A stretch of 64,000 nucleotides of DNA from Bacteroidota bacterium (GCA_023393375.1 JAEWLI010000204.1:1-64000), one strand, 5' to 3'; positions 25,561 through 35,315 are shown, numbered from the stretch's first letter. Numbers and translations are program-made. Notes: generated by a model from the letters alone, not told the origin.

Positions 25561-26814
25561 ATGAAACGAAAATTAAAAATTGGATTATTTGGTTTTGGTT
25601 GCGTTGGCCAAGGTCTGTATGATATACTTTGTAAAAACGACCACTTCCAATCGGAGGTGGTCGCTATTTGTGTAAAAGATAGAAATAAAAAAAGAAGCCT
25701 GCCTGCTGACAGGTTTGTTTTCGATAAGTGGGAAATCCTGAATAATGACGATTTGGATTTGATCATAGAAATGATCAGTGATACAGATGAAGCTTTTCAT
25801 ATCGTGTCTACTGCATTAAAAAAAGGCAAAAAAGTAATATCGGCCAGTAAAAAAATGATTGCCGAAAATTTCGAAACCTTATATACTATTCAAAAACAAT
25901 ATCATTGTTCATTTTTATACGAAGCAGCTGCATGTGGAAGCATTCCCATTATCAGAAATTTAGAAGAATATTTTGACAATGAGCCTCTCAAGAGTGTATT
26001 TGGAATATTCAATGGCTCTTCTAACTATATACTCTCAAAGATTTATAATGAGCAACTTACCTATGCTGACGCTTTGAAACAAGCACAGGATCTGGGATTT
26101 GCTGAGTTGGACCCAACGTTGGATGTAAGTGGAAAAGATGCTGTAAATAAACTCAGCATTATTATAGCTCATGCTTATGGTATAATAGTAAAACCCGAAT
26201 ACATTTTTTCATTTGGAATACAAAACCTCCACCAGGTTGAAATTGATTTTGCCAAAAAACAAAAACTTAAAATCCGGTCACAGGCAAAAGCTATGAAATC
26301 AGGGAATAAAGATCTGTCTGCTTTTGTGCTTCCCACTTTTGTTGATAGTGAAAATGGCTTGTATCATATTGAAAACGAGTTGAATACCACACTTGTAGAA
26401 GGGCAATTTTCGGGACTACAGCAGTTCAAAGGAAAAGGAGCAGGTGGTCACCCCACAGGTTCAGCCATTTTATCGGATATCTCTGCCAGCCTTTATCATT
26501 ATAAATATGAGTATAAAAAAATGGAACACCGAGAGAATATTCACTATAATAATGATGTTGAATTGAATTTGTACATCCGATATAAATCAGAACATTTCCT
26601 TGATATCCTGGGTGTAGTTCCCCCTGAAAAAACCATATCTATCGGAAAATATCATGTTGCATTTATTAAAGTGAATTTGTTGAAGTTAATTGAAAAACAG
26701 CAAGAATTACTAAACGAAAAAGTATTCATAGCTGATTTGAGCTATCTGGATCATGAGAATATTTCATTAAAAGATATCTTTTCTGAGGAAATAAAATATG
26801 CTGAAGTGGAATAA
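25561..26814 (+). CDS. hom: Homoserine dehydrogenase
   Basis: It reduces aspartate semialdehyde to homoserine, the branch point of Thr and Met synthesis. I start at ATG 25561 because GLFGFGCVGQG (8-18), the NAD(P)-binding motif, follows directly; the in-frame TTG at 25516 gives a 15-residue extension of no known use. The 417-aa protein has the catalytic domain with FNGSSNYILS and FAELDPTLDVSGKDA. A roughly 85-aa C-terminal part could be a divergent ACT-like domain, which would allow Thr feedback. It is co-transcribed with metY. Confidence 0.92.
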   Translation: MKRKLKIGLFGFGCVGQGLYDILCKNDHFQSEVVAICVKDRNKKRSLPADRFVFDKWEILNNDDLDLIIEMISDTDEAFHIVSTALKKGKKVISASKKMIAENFETLYTIQKQYHCSFLYEAAACGSIPIIRNLEEYFDNEPLKSVFGIFNGSSNYILSKIYNEQLTYADALKQAQDLGFAELDPTLDVSGKDAVNKLSIIIAHAYGIIVKPEYIFSFGIQNLHQVEIDFAKKQKLKIRSQAKAMKSGNKDLSAFVLPTFVDSENGLYHIENELNTTLVEGQFSGLQQFKGKGAGGHPTGSAILSDISASLYHYKYEYKKMEHRENIHYNNDVELNLYIRYKSEHFLDILGVVPPEKTISIGKYHVAFIKVNLLKLIEKQQELLNEKVFIADLSYLDHENISLKDIFSEEIKYAEVE

Positions 26815-26912
26815 TTAAATTATTAGAATCACAATATTTAAGAGTTTGATTAAGGAAGTATAAAGAACTATTATTAAATTTATCAGATTATTAATAATAT
26901 GATATTTTAAGT

Positions 26913-27641
26913 ATGGAATCTCCAGTGAAAGCCGTAATCTTGGATATGGATGGTGTAATCACTCAAACCGCTAAATTGCATTCAAAAGCATGGAAGGAAA
27001 TGTTTGACCGATATAATCACCGCAGAGAAAATAAAGGCCAGGAAAAATACCGTGATTTTGATTTACGGGAAGATTATTCAGAGCATGTGGATGGTGTTCC
27101 CAGATATAAAGGGGTTGAAGCTTTTTTAACATCCCGAAATATCACCTTAACTTATGGCAACGAGGATGATGAGCCGGGAGAAGAAACCATATGTGGACTA
27201 GGCAATTGGAAAAATGAGCTGTTTCATGAATATCTAAAGAGGGAGGGTGTGGAAGTATATGAAGATGCGGTGGAAAAAGTGAAAGAATGGAAAGCAAAAG
27301 GATTAAAAACAGCCTTAATTTCATCAAGTAAAAATTCCAAACTCGCATTGGAATCTGCTGGGCTTACCGAACTATTTGATGTGTGCATTGACGGAATTGT
27401 TTCTATAAAAAGAAAACTCAAGGGAAAACCGGATCCTGATATATTCTTAGAAGCAGCCAGAGAATTAAATGTGACACCCGATGAAGCTGCTATTGTCGAA
27501 GATTCCCTGGCAGGAATAAAAGCAGGTATTGATGGTAAATTTAAAATTGTAATCGGTGTAGCCAGAAATAACAACGAGGAACAGCTGAAAAGCAGAGGTG
27601 CTCATATTGCTGTAAATAACCTGAGGTTACTGGATTTTTAA
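26913..27641 (+). CDS. HAD-family hydrolase, beta-phosphoglucomutase-like
   Basis: This 242-aa protein begins with HAD motif I LDMDGVITQTA (10-20; Asp11 and Asp13). Motif II is ISSSKN, and motif III/IV is KGKPDPDIFLEA and VEDSLAGI. A cap domain (about 25-110) is present, longer than in plain beta-PGM and with a charged YRDFDLREDY segment. Such proteins often accompany trehalose or maltose phosphorylases; none is adjacent here. Substrate is unassigned: a sugar phosphate is likely. It ends at a terminator shared with araA. Confidence 0.85.
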   Translation: MESPVKAVILDMDGVITQTAKLHSKAWKEMFDRYNHRRENKGQEKYRDFDLREDYSEHVDGVPRYKGVEAFLTSRNITLTYGNEDDEPGEETICGLGNWKNELFHEYLKREGVEVYEDAVEKVKEWKAKGLKTALISSSKNSKLALESAGLTELFDVCIDGIVSIKRKLKGKPDPDIFLEAARELNVTPDEAAIVEDSLAGIKAGIDGKFKIVIGVARNNNEEQLKSRGAHIAVNNLRLLDF

Positions 27642-27654
27642 CTACGAAAAGATA

Positions 27655-27686
27655 AAAAGCCGGTCGAATTTATTTGACCGGCTTTT
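27655..27686. terminator. Bidirectional terminator between HAD gene and araA
   Basis: AAAAGCCGGTC (27655-27665) pairs perfectly with GACCGGCTTTT (27676-27686), with A/T runs at both ends. It lies between two convergent genes. Confidence 0.9.
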
Positions 27687-27715
27687 ATTAATAATCTGAA
27701 ATAACTGTATTGATA

Positions 27716-29224
27716 TTAATATCCAATACCATTAGCCATATGATAGTAGAGTTCGTTCCATTTGAGCTCTTTCTTAAAATCAAAGATCTCCGTCTTTTCA
27801 TCAATCACCACGAATTCTATATTTGCCATTTCTGCAAAATCTTCCAGGTGTTCCCTTGTAAGGACTTTAGTAAATCCTGTATGGTGTGCACCACCAGCAA
27901 GAATCCAAGCTGCGGCACCAACTTTCAGGTTTGGCTGCGGTACCCACAATGCCCTGGCAACCGGCAATTTCGGTAGCGGTTCATCAGTAGGAACTACCTT
28001 TACAGTATTTACCAACATCCTGAAACGGTTACCCATATCGATCACAGAAGCATTTAAACCATCACCTGGGGCTACATCAAACACCAAACGGACAGGATCA
28101 TCCTTGCCACCAATTCCTAGTGGATGGATTTCACAAGAAGGTTTACCTGAAGCAACCGACTCGCATATTTCAAGCATATGTGCACCTAAACATTTTTGTC
28201 CATCAGGATTCAGGTGATAAGTATAGTCTTCCATAAAAGATACACCACCCAGACCTTGGGCCATTACTTTCATAGCCCTTACCAGAGCAGCAGTTTTCCA
28301 ATCCCCTTCTGCACCAAATCCATATCCTTCAGCCATTAATCGCTGAGATGCGATCCCTGGAAGTTGTAATAATCCATGAAGGTCTTCAAATGTATCGGTA
28401 TAACCTTTAAAACCACCATCTTGTAAGAAATTGCGCATACCAATTTCTATCTTAGCGGCATCCCTTAATGATTGATGCTTGTCTGCGCCTTTTTTAAGTG
28501 AAGCTGCAACCACATATTTCTCATTGTATTCTGTTACTAATTTATCAATTTCAGCATCAGTTACCTGATTTACTACTTTTACCAGGTCGCCTACACCATA
28601 TCCATTTACAGAATACCCAAATTTAACTTGTGCAGACACTTTATTGCCCTCAGTTACGGCCACTTCACGCATATTGTCGCCAAATCTGGCAAACTTGGCA
28701 CCCTGCATATCATGCCATGCACATGCAGCCCTGGCCCATACACCCAATCTTTCCTGCACTTCTTCTTCCTGCCAATGCCCCACTACTACTTTGCGATTGA
28801 TACGCAAGCGTGACCCAATAAATCCAAATTCACGTCCTCCATGAGCAGATTGATTCAGGTTCATGAAATCCATATCTATCTCAGACCAAGGAATATCCCT
28901 ATTGAACTGAGTGTGAAGATGTACAAAAGGCTTCTGTAAGGCACTTAACCCTGCAATCCACATTTTAGCGGGTGAAAAAGTGTGCATCCAGGTCATCAAA
29001 CCAATACAATTTGACGTAGTATTTGCTTCTACACACAGCTTATAAATTGCATCCGGCGTAGTTAATACAGGTTTGAAAACTACTTTTACAGGTATCTTCG
29101 ACGATTTGTCAAGCGCATCGGCGATTTGCTTGGAATGCGCATCTACCTGCTTTAATGTTTCACTACCGTATAAATGCTGACTACCGGTTATAAACCAGAC
29201 TTCTAAATTTTTTAAATTAATCAT
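27716..29224 (-). CDS. araA: L-arabinose isomerase
   Basis: It interconverts L-arabinose and L-ribulose. I start at ATG 29224 (product MINLKNLEVWFITGSQHLYG, 502 aa, the family length); an upstream in-frame ATG at 29263 only adds a poorly supported extension. Metal and catalytic residues are present in LMAEGYGFGAEGDWKT, SFMEDYTYHL, LGAHMLEICE and GGAHHTGFT. araB and araD are not adjacent, so the rest of the pathway is elsewhere. A TAAATTTG -7-like element (minus strand, 29275-29268) precedes it by about 45 nt. Confidence 0.95.
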   Translation of the reverse strand: MINLKNLEVWFITGSQHLYGSETLKQVDAHSKQIADALDKSSKIPVKVVFKPVLTTPDAIYKLCVEANTTSNCIGLMTWMHTFSPAKMWIAGLSALQKPFVHLHTQFNRDIPWSEIDMDFMNLNQSAHGGREFGFIGSRLRINRKVVVGHWQEEEVQERLGVWARAACAWHDMQGAKFARFGDNMREVAVTEGNKVSAQVKFGYSVNGYGVGDLVKVVNQVTDAEIDKLVTEYNEKYVVAASLKKGADKHQSLRDAAKIEIGMRNFLQDGGFKGYTDTFEDLHGLLQLPGIASQRLMAEGYGFGAEGDWKTAALVRAMKVMAQGLGGVSFMEDYTYHLNPDGQKCLGAHMLEICESVASGKPSCEIHPLGIGGKDDPVRLVFDVAPGDGLNASVIDMGNRFRMLVNTVKVVPTDEPLPKLPVARALWVPQPNLKVGAAAWILAGGAHHTGFTKVLTREHLEDFAEMANIEFVVIDEKTEIFDFKKELKWNELYYHMANGIGY

Positions 29225-29375
29225 ATTGAGATATTTAAAATAAAAACCGTTAAAAGATGACAATGATCAAATTTAAGTGTTTATTTTACATTTAAAATTA
29301 TATTCTTGGGAAAAAAATTACATGAGGTAAATTAAATTTAAAAATCTATCTCTGTATAATTAATACATTATCAGT

Positions 29376-30302
29376 TTACTTTTCCCTTTCCTTGATTTCA
29401 GCTAATTTTCTAAATAAAGCTTTTTCTTCTTCACTTAGCTGTTTAGGAAGCTGTACATCTATCTTGACATACAAATCACCAAAATTATTCTGATGATCGT
29501 AATCAGGCATACCCAGGCCTTTTAATCGCAGCACTTTACCATTTTCGCTTCCCTCCGGGATGTTGATCACCATATTGCCTTTTAAGGTATTGATAGTGGC
29601 TTTACCACCCAAAATTGCTGTATACAAATCCAGATTTAATGATTTGTGAAGATCATTACCCTGCCTTTCAAATTCCGGATGTTTAGATACCGCAATTTTT
29701 ACATACAGATCTCCGGTTTCTCCTCCCCGGATACCTCTTCCCCCTTTCTGTTTTATTCGCAACGTCTGACCATCAGCTACTCCTGGTTTGATTTTAATTC
29801 TGAGTTTTTGCCCGTCTCTATCTATCAATCTGGTAGTGCCGGTAAAAGCTTCTTCCAACGATAAAGTCATGCTGGCTTCATAATCCTGCCCTTTAAATCC
29901 CTGCTGCTGACGCGCCCCTTCAAATCCACCGCCAAAAAAACTTTGAAAAAAATCAGAAAAACCTGCTCCCCCAAATACATCATGAATATTTTCAAACTCC
30001 ACACGGGCTCCTCCCCGCCGGCCACCAAATCCATTCCATCCAGTATTAAAACCTCCCCCCTCTTGGGGATTGCCATACTGGCTCCAATTTGATCCAAGGG
30101 TATCATATTTTTTTCTCTTCTCAGGATCCTTCAATACCTCATAAGCTTCTGCCACTTCCTTAAACTTATTTTCGGCCGTTTGATCTCCTTTATTTTTATC
30201 AGGATGATATTTTACAGCCAACTTACGATAAGCTTTTTTAATTTCTTCTTGTGTAGCGTTCTTATCAATACCCAGTGTTTTATAATAATCCCTGTAATCC
30301 AT
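29376..30302 (-). CDS. DnaJ-family co-chaperone (CbpA type)
   Basis: This 308-aa protein has a J domain (about 3-70) with the HPD tripeptide at 33-35, a Gly/Phe-rich linker (about 75-135, GGGFNTGWNGFGGRRGG) and the two C-terminal client-binding domains (about 140-300). The zinc-finger domain of DnaJ is missing, as in CbpA/class B J proteins. It stimulates DnaK ATPase in the cytoplasm. It is divergent from an Hsp20 gene, so the spacer is a stress-response promoter region. Confidence 0.92.
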   Translation of the reverse strand: MDYRDYYKTLGIDKNATQEEIKKAYRKLAVKYHPDKNKGDQTAENKFKEVAEAYEVLKDPEKRKKYDTLGSNWSQYGNPQEGGGFNTGWNGFGGRRGGARVEFENIHDVFGGAGFSDFFQSFFGGGFEGARQQQGFKGQDYEASMTLSLEEAFTGTTRLIDRDGQKLRIKIKPGVADGQTLRIKQKGGRGIRGGETGDLYVKIAVSKHPEFERQGNDLHKSLNLDLYTAILGGKATINTLKGNMVINIPEGSENGKVLRLKGLGMPDYDHQNNFGDLYVKIDVQLPKQLSEEEKALFRKLAEIKEREK

Positions 30303-30590
30303 ATTCTCATAAACATTTATTCCTGTGCCTTTGATTGCTTTTATTAAATATATTTCAATTTTTATACCATTGGTTTTTTAATATATTATGAAAATTTTTA
30401 TCTCCACCACAATGACGCTTGCGTACCTCAGATCAAAAAGAACGAGCAATACATGTCATAATGTCATCATAATTGTATCTCTTAATGGAATATGAGCCAT
30501 TTTGTCTTGTTTGTGGTGGATTTTAGGAATGGCACTTGAATTGTCAAAGAAAATTTGAAAGCAATTATAAACATAAAAACGGAGGTTATT
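30303..30590. promoter_or_regulatory. Divergent region between dnaJ-like and hsp20 genes
   Basis: The 288-bp AT-rich region contains the sigma54-like promoter at 30530-30545 and a GGAGG ribosome site at 30581-30585 for hsp20. I saw no CIRCE element. Confidence 0.55.
30530..30545 (+). promoter_or_regulatory. Sigma54-like -24/-12 promoter of hsp20
   Basis: TGGCAC (30530-30535), five bases, and TTGTC (30541-30545) match the -24/-12 consensus TGGCAC-N5-TTGC except at one base. The expected start is near 30556, giving a leader of about 35 nt that includes the GGAGG site. Confidence 0.6.
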
Positions 30591-31004
30591 ATGACTATCA
30601 TTAGAAGATACAACACTTTATTACCAGATTATCTGGAGAGATTTTTTGGAAAAGATTATCAGGAATTAAATCATTATCATCAGCCAAAACCAAGGGTGAA
30701 TGTAGTGGAAAACAATGATGATTTTGTTTTGGAAATGGCAGCTCCAGGTTATAATAAGAAAGATTTTGAAATTAACGTGGAAAATGAACTTTTAACCATC
30801 TCTGTCAAAAATGAGGTTAAAAATGATCAAAACTATGTATTGAGGGAATTTAATGCAAACAGCTTTGAAAGGGTATTTACATTGCCGGAATCAGTGATTT
30901 CTGACAATATTAAGGCTACTTACCAGGATGGGATATTATATGTAACACTACCTAAAAAGGAAGAAGCCAAACCGAAGCCACCAAGATTGATTGAAATCAA
31001 ATAA
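30591..31004 (+). CDS. Small heat-shock protein (Hsp20/alpha-crystallin)
   Basis: ATG 30591 is chosen because GGAGG stands 5 nt before it, an unusually strong ribosome site for this window; the upstream in-frame TTG at 30555 gives a non-conserved extension. The 137-aa protein has an N-terminal arm with YLERFFGKDY (about 13-22). The alpha-crystallin domain spans about 37-130, with LEMAAPGYNKKDFEI and the C-terminal DGILYVTLPKK. The IxI-like tail RLIEIK closes it. It is an ATP-independent holdase. It is divergent from a J protein. Confidence 0.93.
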   Translation: MTIIRRYNTLLPDYLERFFGKDYQELNHYHQPKPRVNVVENNDDFVLEMAAPGYNKKDFEINVENELLTISVKNEVKNDQNYVLREFNANSFERVFTLPESVISDNIKATYQDGILYVTLPKKEEAKPKPPRLIEIK

Positions 31005-31015
31005 AACCACGATAG

Positions 31016-31046
31016 AAAGAGGGTTCAAAATTGACCCTCTTTTTTA
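31016..31046. terminator. Rho-independent terminator between hsp20 and the Nudix gene
   Basis: AAAGAGGGT (31016-31024) pairs with ACCCTCTTT (31034-31042), followed by a T-run. Both flanking genes end here, so it may serve both strands. Confidence 0.88.
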
Positions 31047-31050
31047 TTTT

Positions 31051-31482
31051 TTATTTCGCAAAAGCGCGCTGTAAAGCCTGCCGGATAATCTCCTGATGAT
31101 CAAAGGCCAATAATGGCAATTGATCAGTATCAAACCATCTGGCATCTTTAGCATCGTCAGCAGCTACAGCTATTGCTTCATGATCTATCACTGTATAAAA
31201 AGCAATACTTATCACCCGGTCTCTTGGATCACGATCAGGTTGACCAAATGCTCCAACCTGATGAAACGATTTTAAATCCAGACCCGTTTCTTCCTTCAAT
31301 TCTCTGGCGACCGACTGTTCCAGGGTTTCATCCATTTCGACAAAACCTCCTGGAAGTGCCCATAAATCCTTAAACGGTTCTTTCTTTCTTTGAATTAAAA
31401 GAATCCTGGTTAGATTTTCTTTAACATACAACACTACTGCATCAACAGTAACCGAAGGTCGGGGATATTTATAAACCGGCAT
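31051..31482 (-). CDS. Nudix hydrolase of the NAD operon
   Basis: This 143-aa protein has an intact Nudix box (GX5EX7REUXEEXGU) in GGFVEMDETLEQSVARELKE, at about 46-65. Its DRDPRDRVISIAFYTV and LAFDHQEII segments closely match the Nudix half of the regulator at 36535, so the two are paralogues. It lies 11 nt after pncB at the end of the NAD operon. ADP-ribose or another nucleotide sugar made from NAD is the likely substrate, which would let the cell recycle NAD breakdown products; this is inference. Confidence 0.85.
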   Translation of the reverse strand: MPVYKYPRPSVTVDAVVLYVKENLTRILLIQRKKEPFKDLWALPGGFVEMDETLEQSVARELKEETGLDLKSFHQVGAFGQPDRDPRDRVISIAFYTVIDHEAIAVAADDAKDARWFDTDQLPLLAFDHQEIIRQALQRAFAK

Positions 31483-31493
31483 ATCTATTTTTT

Positions 31494-32831
31494 TTATACA
31501 AAAATTTCCTGTTCATTCATTCCTGTAACTCCAAAAATCTTCTTAAACCTTTCTACCCGCTCTGGACTTCCCATGGCTTTTCCGGGGTTATCGCTTAATT
31601 TGACTGCTGATTTTCCATTGGCTTCAGTTACCTTGATGACCATACTGAATGGTTTAAATTGGGACAGTGAAGGCCAGGAATTGGAAGACCAACAAGCTTT
31701 GCAGTCATTAGTCGCCATAGTACCCAAACCAAAAGTATAAGTACCTACCCTTTGACTGAATTGTTTATACAACGCTACCATTCTTTCGGCATCAAGACCA
31801 TCACTTGGAATTAATATTTTCGTTTTCGGATCAACGCCATGCTTTTCCCACCAGGAGATGTATTCTTCACTGGCAATCACTGGATCCTTTGAATCGATCC
31901 TGGCTCCTACACATTTTTCAGCTACCCATTCCGGAGCTTGATTTAGAAATTGGGTGGTGCCAAATGTATCAGGCAGTATTACTGATAGTTCGGGGAACAT
32001 GTCATACCAAAGTTTCACTACCTCATATTGAGAATTACGAATGGCTTCGTCTGTTTCATCCGTAAGATTGGCTGCCACCATTGGTAGTTCGTGTGCATTG
32101 GTACCTTTTGGATTGCTACTACCTAATTGCATGGATAATAATACATTTGAAGTGCCTACACATTGACCCGGCAACATGTCCTTAAAAGACTGTAATATAA
32201 GCTGGTGCCACTTTTTACTGTGACGCCTTCTGGTGCCAAATTCAGAAAATGTCAAACCAGGCTCTTCTTTTATCTTAGAAATAGACCGATTTATCCGCTG
32301 GAACATCGCTGTGTAGATGCTCATGAACTCGAACTTACTGACTTTGTATTTCCTGTGAATGCCATAATAATACATCTCGGATATTAGTGACATGGCAATG
32401 GTTTCCCAGTAAGTGACTTCTGACCATTTACCTTCAAAATATAGTTCAAAATCACCATTTTTTTCTTTCAAATAAAAATCCGGTAAAGAAAGCTTTTTTA
32501 AGAACTGAAGAAAATCCTCCTTAAACATTCTTCTGTCACCAGGCATAGGCATTCCTCTGAGAAAAGCAATTTCAGCTTCACTTAACTGAAGGGTTCTGAT
32601 ATGATTAAGTTGTCCCCGAAGTTCATCCTCATGAATAATCTCTGCCAGTTTGATATCTTTAGTTCTCACAATCAGAGAAAATTTTACATTTGCTTCTGCC
32701 CAATCCTTCTTTGACCAAATCAACTGACCCATTGGAAATTTGTATATGTCCAGATCCAATAAACTGGAAATAATTGGCTCGTCAGAAGCTTGACAGAAGA
32801 TATCTTTTGGTGAAATTAAATAGTTTGACAT
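31494..32831 (-). CDS. pncB: Nicotinate phosphoribosyltransferase
   Basis: It joins nicotinate and PRPP to form nicotinate mononucleotide. The 445-aa protein has LDLDIYKFPMGQLIW near the N-terminus, and the phosphate-site stretch FSEFGTRRRHS (about 200-210). A conserved GTSNVLLS and GTNAHELPM follow, as in PncB. It starts 3 nt after the stop of the nadM-like gene, so the two are coupled. It performs step 2 of the Preiss-Handler route that this operon encodes. Confidence 0.93.
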   Translation of the reverse strand: MSNYLISPKDIFCQASDEPIISSLLDLDIYKFPMGQLIWSKKDWAEANVKFSLIVRTKDIKLAEIIHEDELRGQLNHIRTLQLSEAEIAFLRGMPMPGDRRMFKEDFLQFLKKLSLPDFYLKEKNGDFELYFEGKWSEVTYWETIAMSLISEMYYYGIHRKYKVSKFEFMSIYTAMFQRINRSISKIKEEPGLTFSEFGTRRRHSKKWHQLILQSFKDMLPGQCVGTSNVLLSMQLGSSNPKGTNAHELPMVAANLTDETDEAIRNSQYEVVKLWYDMFPELSVILPDTFGTTQFLNQAPEWVAEKCVGARIDSKDPVIASEEYISWWEKHGVDPKTKILIPSDGLDAERMVALYKQFSQRVGTYTFGLGTMATNDCKACWSSNSWPSLSQFKPFSMVIKVTEANGKSAVKLSDNPGKAMGSPERVERFKKIFGVTGMNEQEIFV

Positions 32832-32834
32832 AGA

Positions 32835-33368
32835 TTATTCTATTTTAGAAAGATTATAATTGTAATATGCAATGGCTTTCTGGACTATTGCAGGATTCAG
32901 GAATTTATCTAAATCATCATATTTATTTTGTTGGATAAGTTCACGAATCATGGATGCACTGATGCCATCATTGTCTCTATCAATTATGAACTGGGTTTTA
33001 AATTCCTTCGACAAATAGCGTAAATCTTCTTCACTTCCTCCATAAAAAATAAACTCACCGTTCAAGTCTGTTTCAATTTGTTTAATTTGTGCCAGCCACT
33101 TTTCAAATGTATTGTCAAAATCATCCTTAATTTCCCGATAAGGGTTGATATCAGGCAAAGGCAATATGTTGATATTGGGAAATACACATTTAATCATTTC
33201 TTTTCTTTGGTCAAAAGAAAAGGGAGTAGAGGAATTTAATATATTGGAAGATCCGATCATAATGAGTGTGTTATGACCATGCTGCTTCAAAACACTTTTT
33301 GTAATATTTTCATGTCCTAAATGATATGGGGCAAACCTGCCCAACTGAACACCAATCCTCTTTTTCAT
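32835..33368 (-). CDS. nadM: Nicotinamide/nicotinate mononucleotide adenylyltransferase, NadM-like
   Basis: This 177-aa nucleotidyltransferase has the HxGH signature GRFAPYHLGH (10-19) and the C-terminal ISASMIR motif (about 146-152). It lacks a Nudix domain, so it is the short NadM-like type and not a fused NadM-Nudix protein. It should add AMP to nicotinate mononucleotide to form deamido-NAD. Its gene lies between nadE and pncB in one transcript. NadD is an alternative name, but NadD proteins are longer and have a different C-terminus. Confidence 0.85.
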   Translation of the reverse strand: MKKRIGVQLGRFAPYHLGHENITKSVLKQHGHNTLIMIGSSNILNSSTPFSFDQRKEMIKCVFPNINILPLPDINPYREIKDDFDNTFEKWLAQIKQIETDLNGEFIFYGGSEEDLRYLSKEFKTQFIIDRDNDGISASMIRELIQQNKYDDLDKFLNPAIVQKAIAYYNYNLSKIE

Positions 33369-33434
33369 TTTTGATTTTAATACTTTATAAACCCCAACTT
33401 CAGAAGATGTAGGTCTGTAAGTAAAATTTTATAA

Positions 33435-35315
33435 TTATTTACTCAAAATTTCTTCCTTTAATTTTAGATACCTTCTGGTAAAATGATAGCCATTTTGCGC
33501 TTCCCTTAAATCAAATCCAAATGCTCTTCTGCTCACCGTAATGACGGGAGGAGCCTGGATTCTTTTGAATATGCTTATCTTATAAGACCGCCATTTGTGC
33601 TCCAGGTCATCAATAAATTCCTGGTCACTATTGAAGAGTTTCTTTACAAGACCATCCTCACATTTTATTGTAGCTTCCAAATTTCCCTCTTTATAAAACT
33701 TTAAAATATCTTCAGGATCCATCCTGAATTCTACAAATGCGCGAACCAAATGATCGTGATAAGCATATTTTATTGGATCCCCCTTTCCCTCATCAACATT
33801 CTGTTCTTCGCTCAATTCTGCACTGGCAGGTATCGTAAAAATGCATTCAGGGACCACATTTTTCAATTCATGAATATATCGGGCAAGATGGTAGACCTCC
33901 CATTTATAAAGGTCACCTATGGGTGAAAAAGCACCATTTACATCACCATACAAAGTAGCATATCCTAAAGCAATTTCCGTTTTATTGCCATTGTTTACAA
34001 ATACTGCATTAATGGCTGATGCTACAGCAGCCAGTATTCTGGAACCTCGGTCCCTTGCCTGAATGTTTTCTTTGTTCAATGCTGATAATACCACAGGTTG
34101 AGCAAGATTTGAGTCGTCCAGTCGGGTGAAAGTGGCACTTTCCATTTGTTTAACTGTCAATTCATAACTTTCCTGAATGGGAATGACCGCATAATTAATT
34201 CCTAATGATTTTGCCAATTGATATGCCGCATCTTTTGTGGTCTCAGAGTTGAACTTTGAGGGCATATTTACACCATATACATTTTCCGGACCTAAAGCTT
34301 CTGCAAGCAAAAGTGTACTTAAAGTTGAATCAATTCCACCACTGATCCCTATAACCACTTTTTTTGTAGGAAGCTTTTCAAAAAACTTTCTGATGCCATA
34401 AATCAAGCCGTGGTACAATTCATCTGTATCAGCATCTTTGCTCATCAACGGGTCAGCTAAAATCACCTTTTCAGTTACAAAAGGATTTGCTCGAATAATT
34501 TTTTCCTGATAACTATCAGCAACCAGGTGTAATGTACCATCGGAATTATAAAAGGTTGAATTTCCATCGAATAAAAAGATATTTTTCCCATTATTCTGAA
34601 TACCGGTATTGTTGCAATAAATAAACGGAACAGGTTTACGGCTTATTCTTTCTCTTACCACCCGATGTCTTTTGTTGTTTTTCCGCCATGTCCATGGAGA
34701 ACAGGACAGGTTGACAATAATGTCACTTCCGTTTTCCAAAAGGTAATCAATGGGATTGATTGAATAATCTGTACTCCACATATCTTCACATAAAATCAGA
34801 CCAATATTAAATCCTATTTTGTCTATGGAAACAGGAAATGGCAAATATGCTTCCTCATAAGTTTTTAAATCATCATGGAGTTCTTTTCTATAAGAATAAA
34901 AATGCCTGGCATCATCAAATTCCCTGTATTTTGGTAAAAGCGTTTTGTGCACGACTCCTTTGCCCACATAATTCCCATTTTGTGCTATGAAAGCGGCATT
35001 ATATTTCCTGATTCTTCCATCTTCGTTGACTCGATTTTGGTCAATGTCCACATTTCCCCAAATGACGATGATATTTTGGGATGCTTCCAGAATTACCTGG
35101 TTATATTCATAACAATCATTTATAAAAGCTTTGTTTTCCCATTCATCGCCAAGCATATACCCAGGGATAACCATTTCAGGAAATGCGATGACATGATCAC
35201 CATTATCGATTGCGGCTGTTATGCATTGTAACATTTTCAACACATTCAGATCAGGTCTGCCAGCGATTATTTCCAATTGGGCAACCGCGATACTGATGTC
35301 ATTGAGATTTTTCAT
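33435..35315 (-). CDS. nadE: Glutamine-dependent NAD+ synthetase
   Basis: It amidates deamido-NAD to NAD. The 626-aa protein has an N-terminal nitrilase-fold glutaminase (about 8-270) with Glu in FPEM, Lys in KTLLPKYREFD and Cys in LILCEDMWS. The C-terminal synthetase (about 300-600) contains the P-loop GISGGIDSTLS. This is the two-domain glutamine-using type. It lies 152 nt after pncA and 66 nt before nadM. No palindrome like the NrtR boxes is in the 152-nt gap, so it should depend on the pncA promoter. Confidence 0.95.
   Translation of the reverse strand: MKNLNDISIAVAQLEIIAGRPDLNVLKMLQCITAAIDNGDHVIAFPEMVIPGYMLGDEWENKAFINDCYEYNQVILEASQNIIVIWGNVDIDQNRVNEDGRIRKYNAAFIAQNGNYVGKGVVHKTLLPKYREFDDARHFYSYRKELHDDLKTYEEAYLPFPVSIDKIGFNIGLILCEDMWSTDYSINPIDYLLENGSDIIVNLSCSPWTWRKNNKRHRVVRERISRKPVPFIYCNNTGIQNNGKNIFLFDGNSTFYNSDGTLHLVADSYQEKIIRANPFVTEKVILADPLMSKDADTDELYHGLIYGIRKFFEKLPTKKVVIGISGGIDSTLSTLLLAEALGPENVYGVNMPSKFNSETTKDAAYQLAKSLGINYAVIPIQESYELTVKQMESATFTRLDDSNLAQPVVLSALNKENIQARDRGSRILAAVASAINAVFVNNGNKTEIALGYATLYGDVNGAFSPIGDLYKWEVYHLARYIHELKNVVPECIFTIPASAELSEEQNVDEGKGDPIKYAYHDHLVRAFVEFRMDPEDILKFYKEGNLEATIKCEDGLVKKLFNSDQEFIDDLEHKWRSYKISIFKRIQAPPVITVSRRAFGFDLREAQNGYHFTRRYLKLKEEILSK

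Noticed and set aside
29225..29375. AraR/NrtR-type operator before araA
   Set aside because: The 21-bp dyad found at pncA/nrtR is not here, so I do not assign araA to that regulator.
30555..30590. Extended start of hsp20 at TTG 30555
   Set aside because: The strong GGAGG site points to ATG 30591, and the extension would begin at the predicted transcription start.
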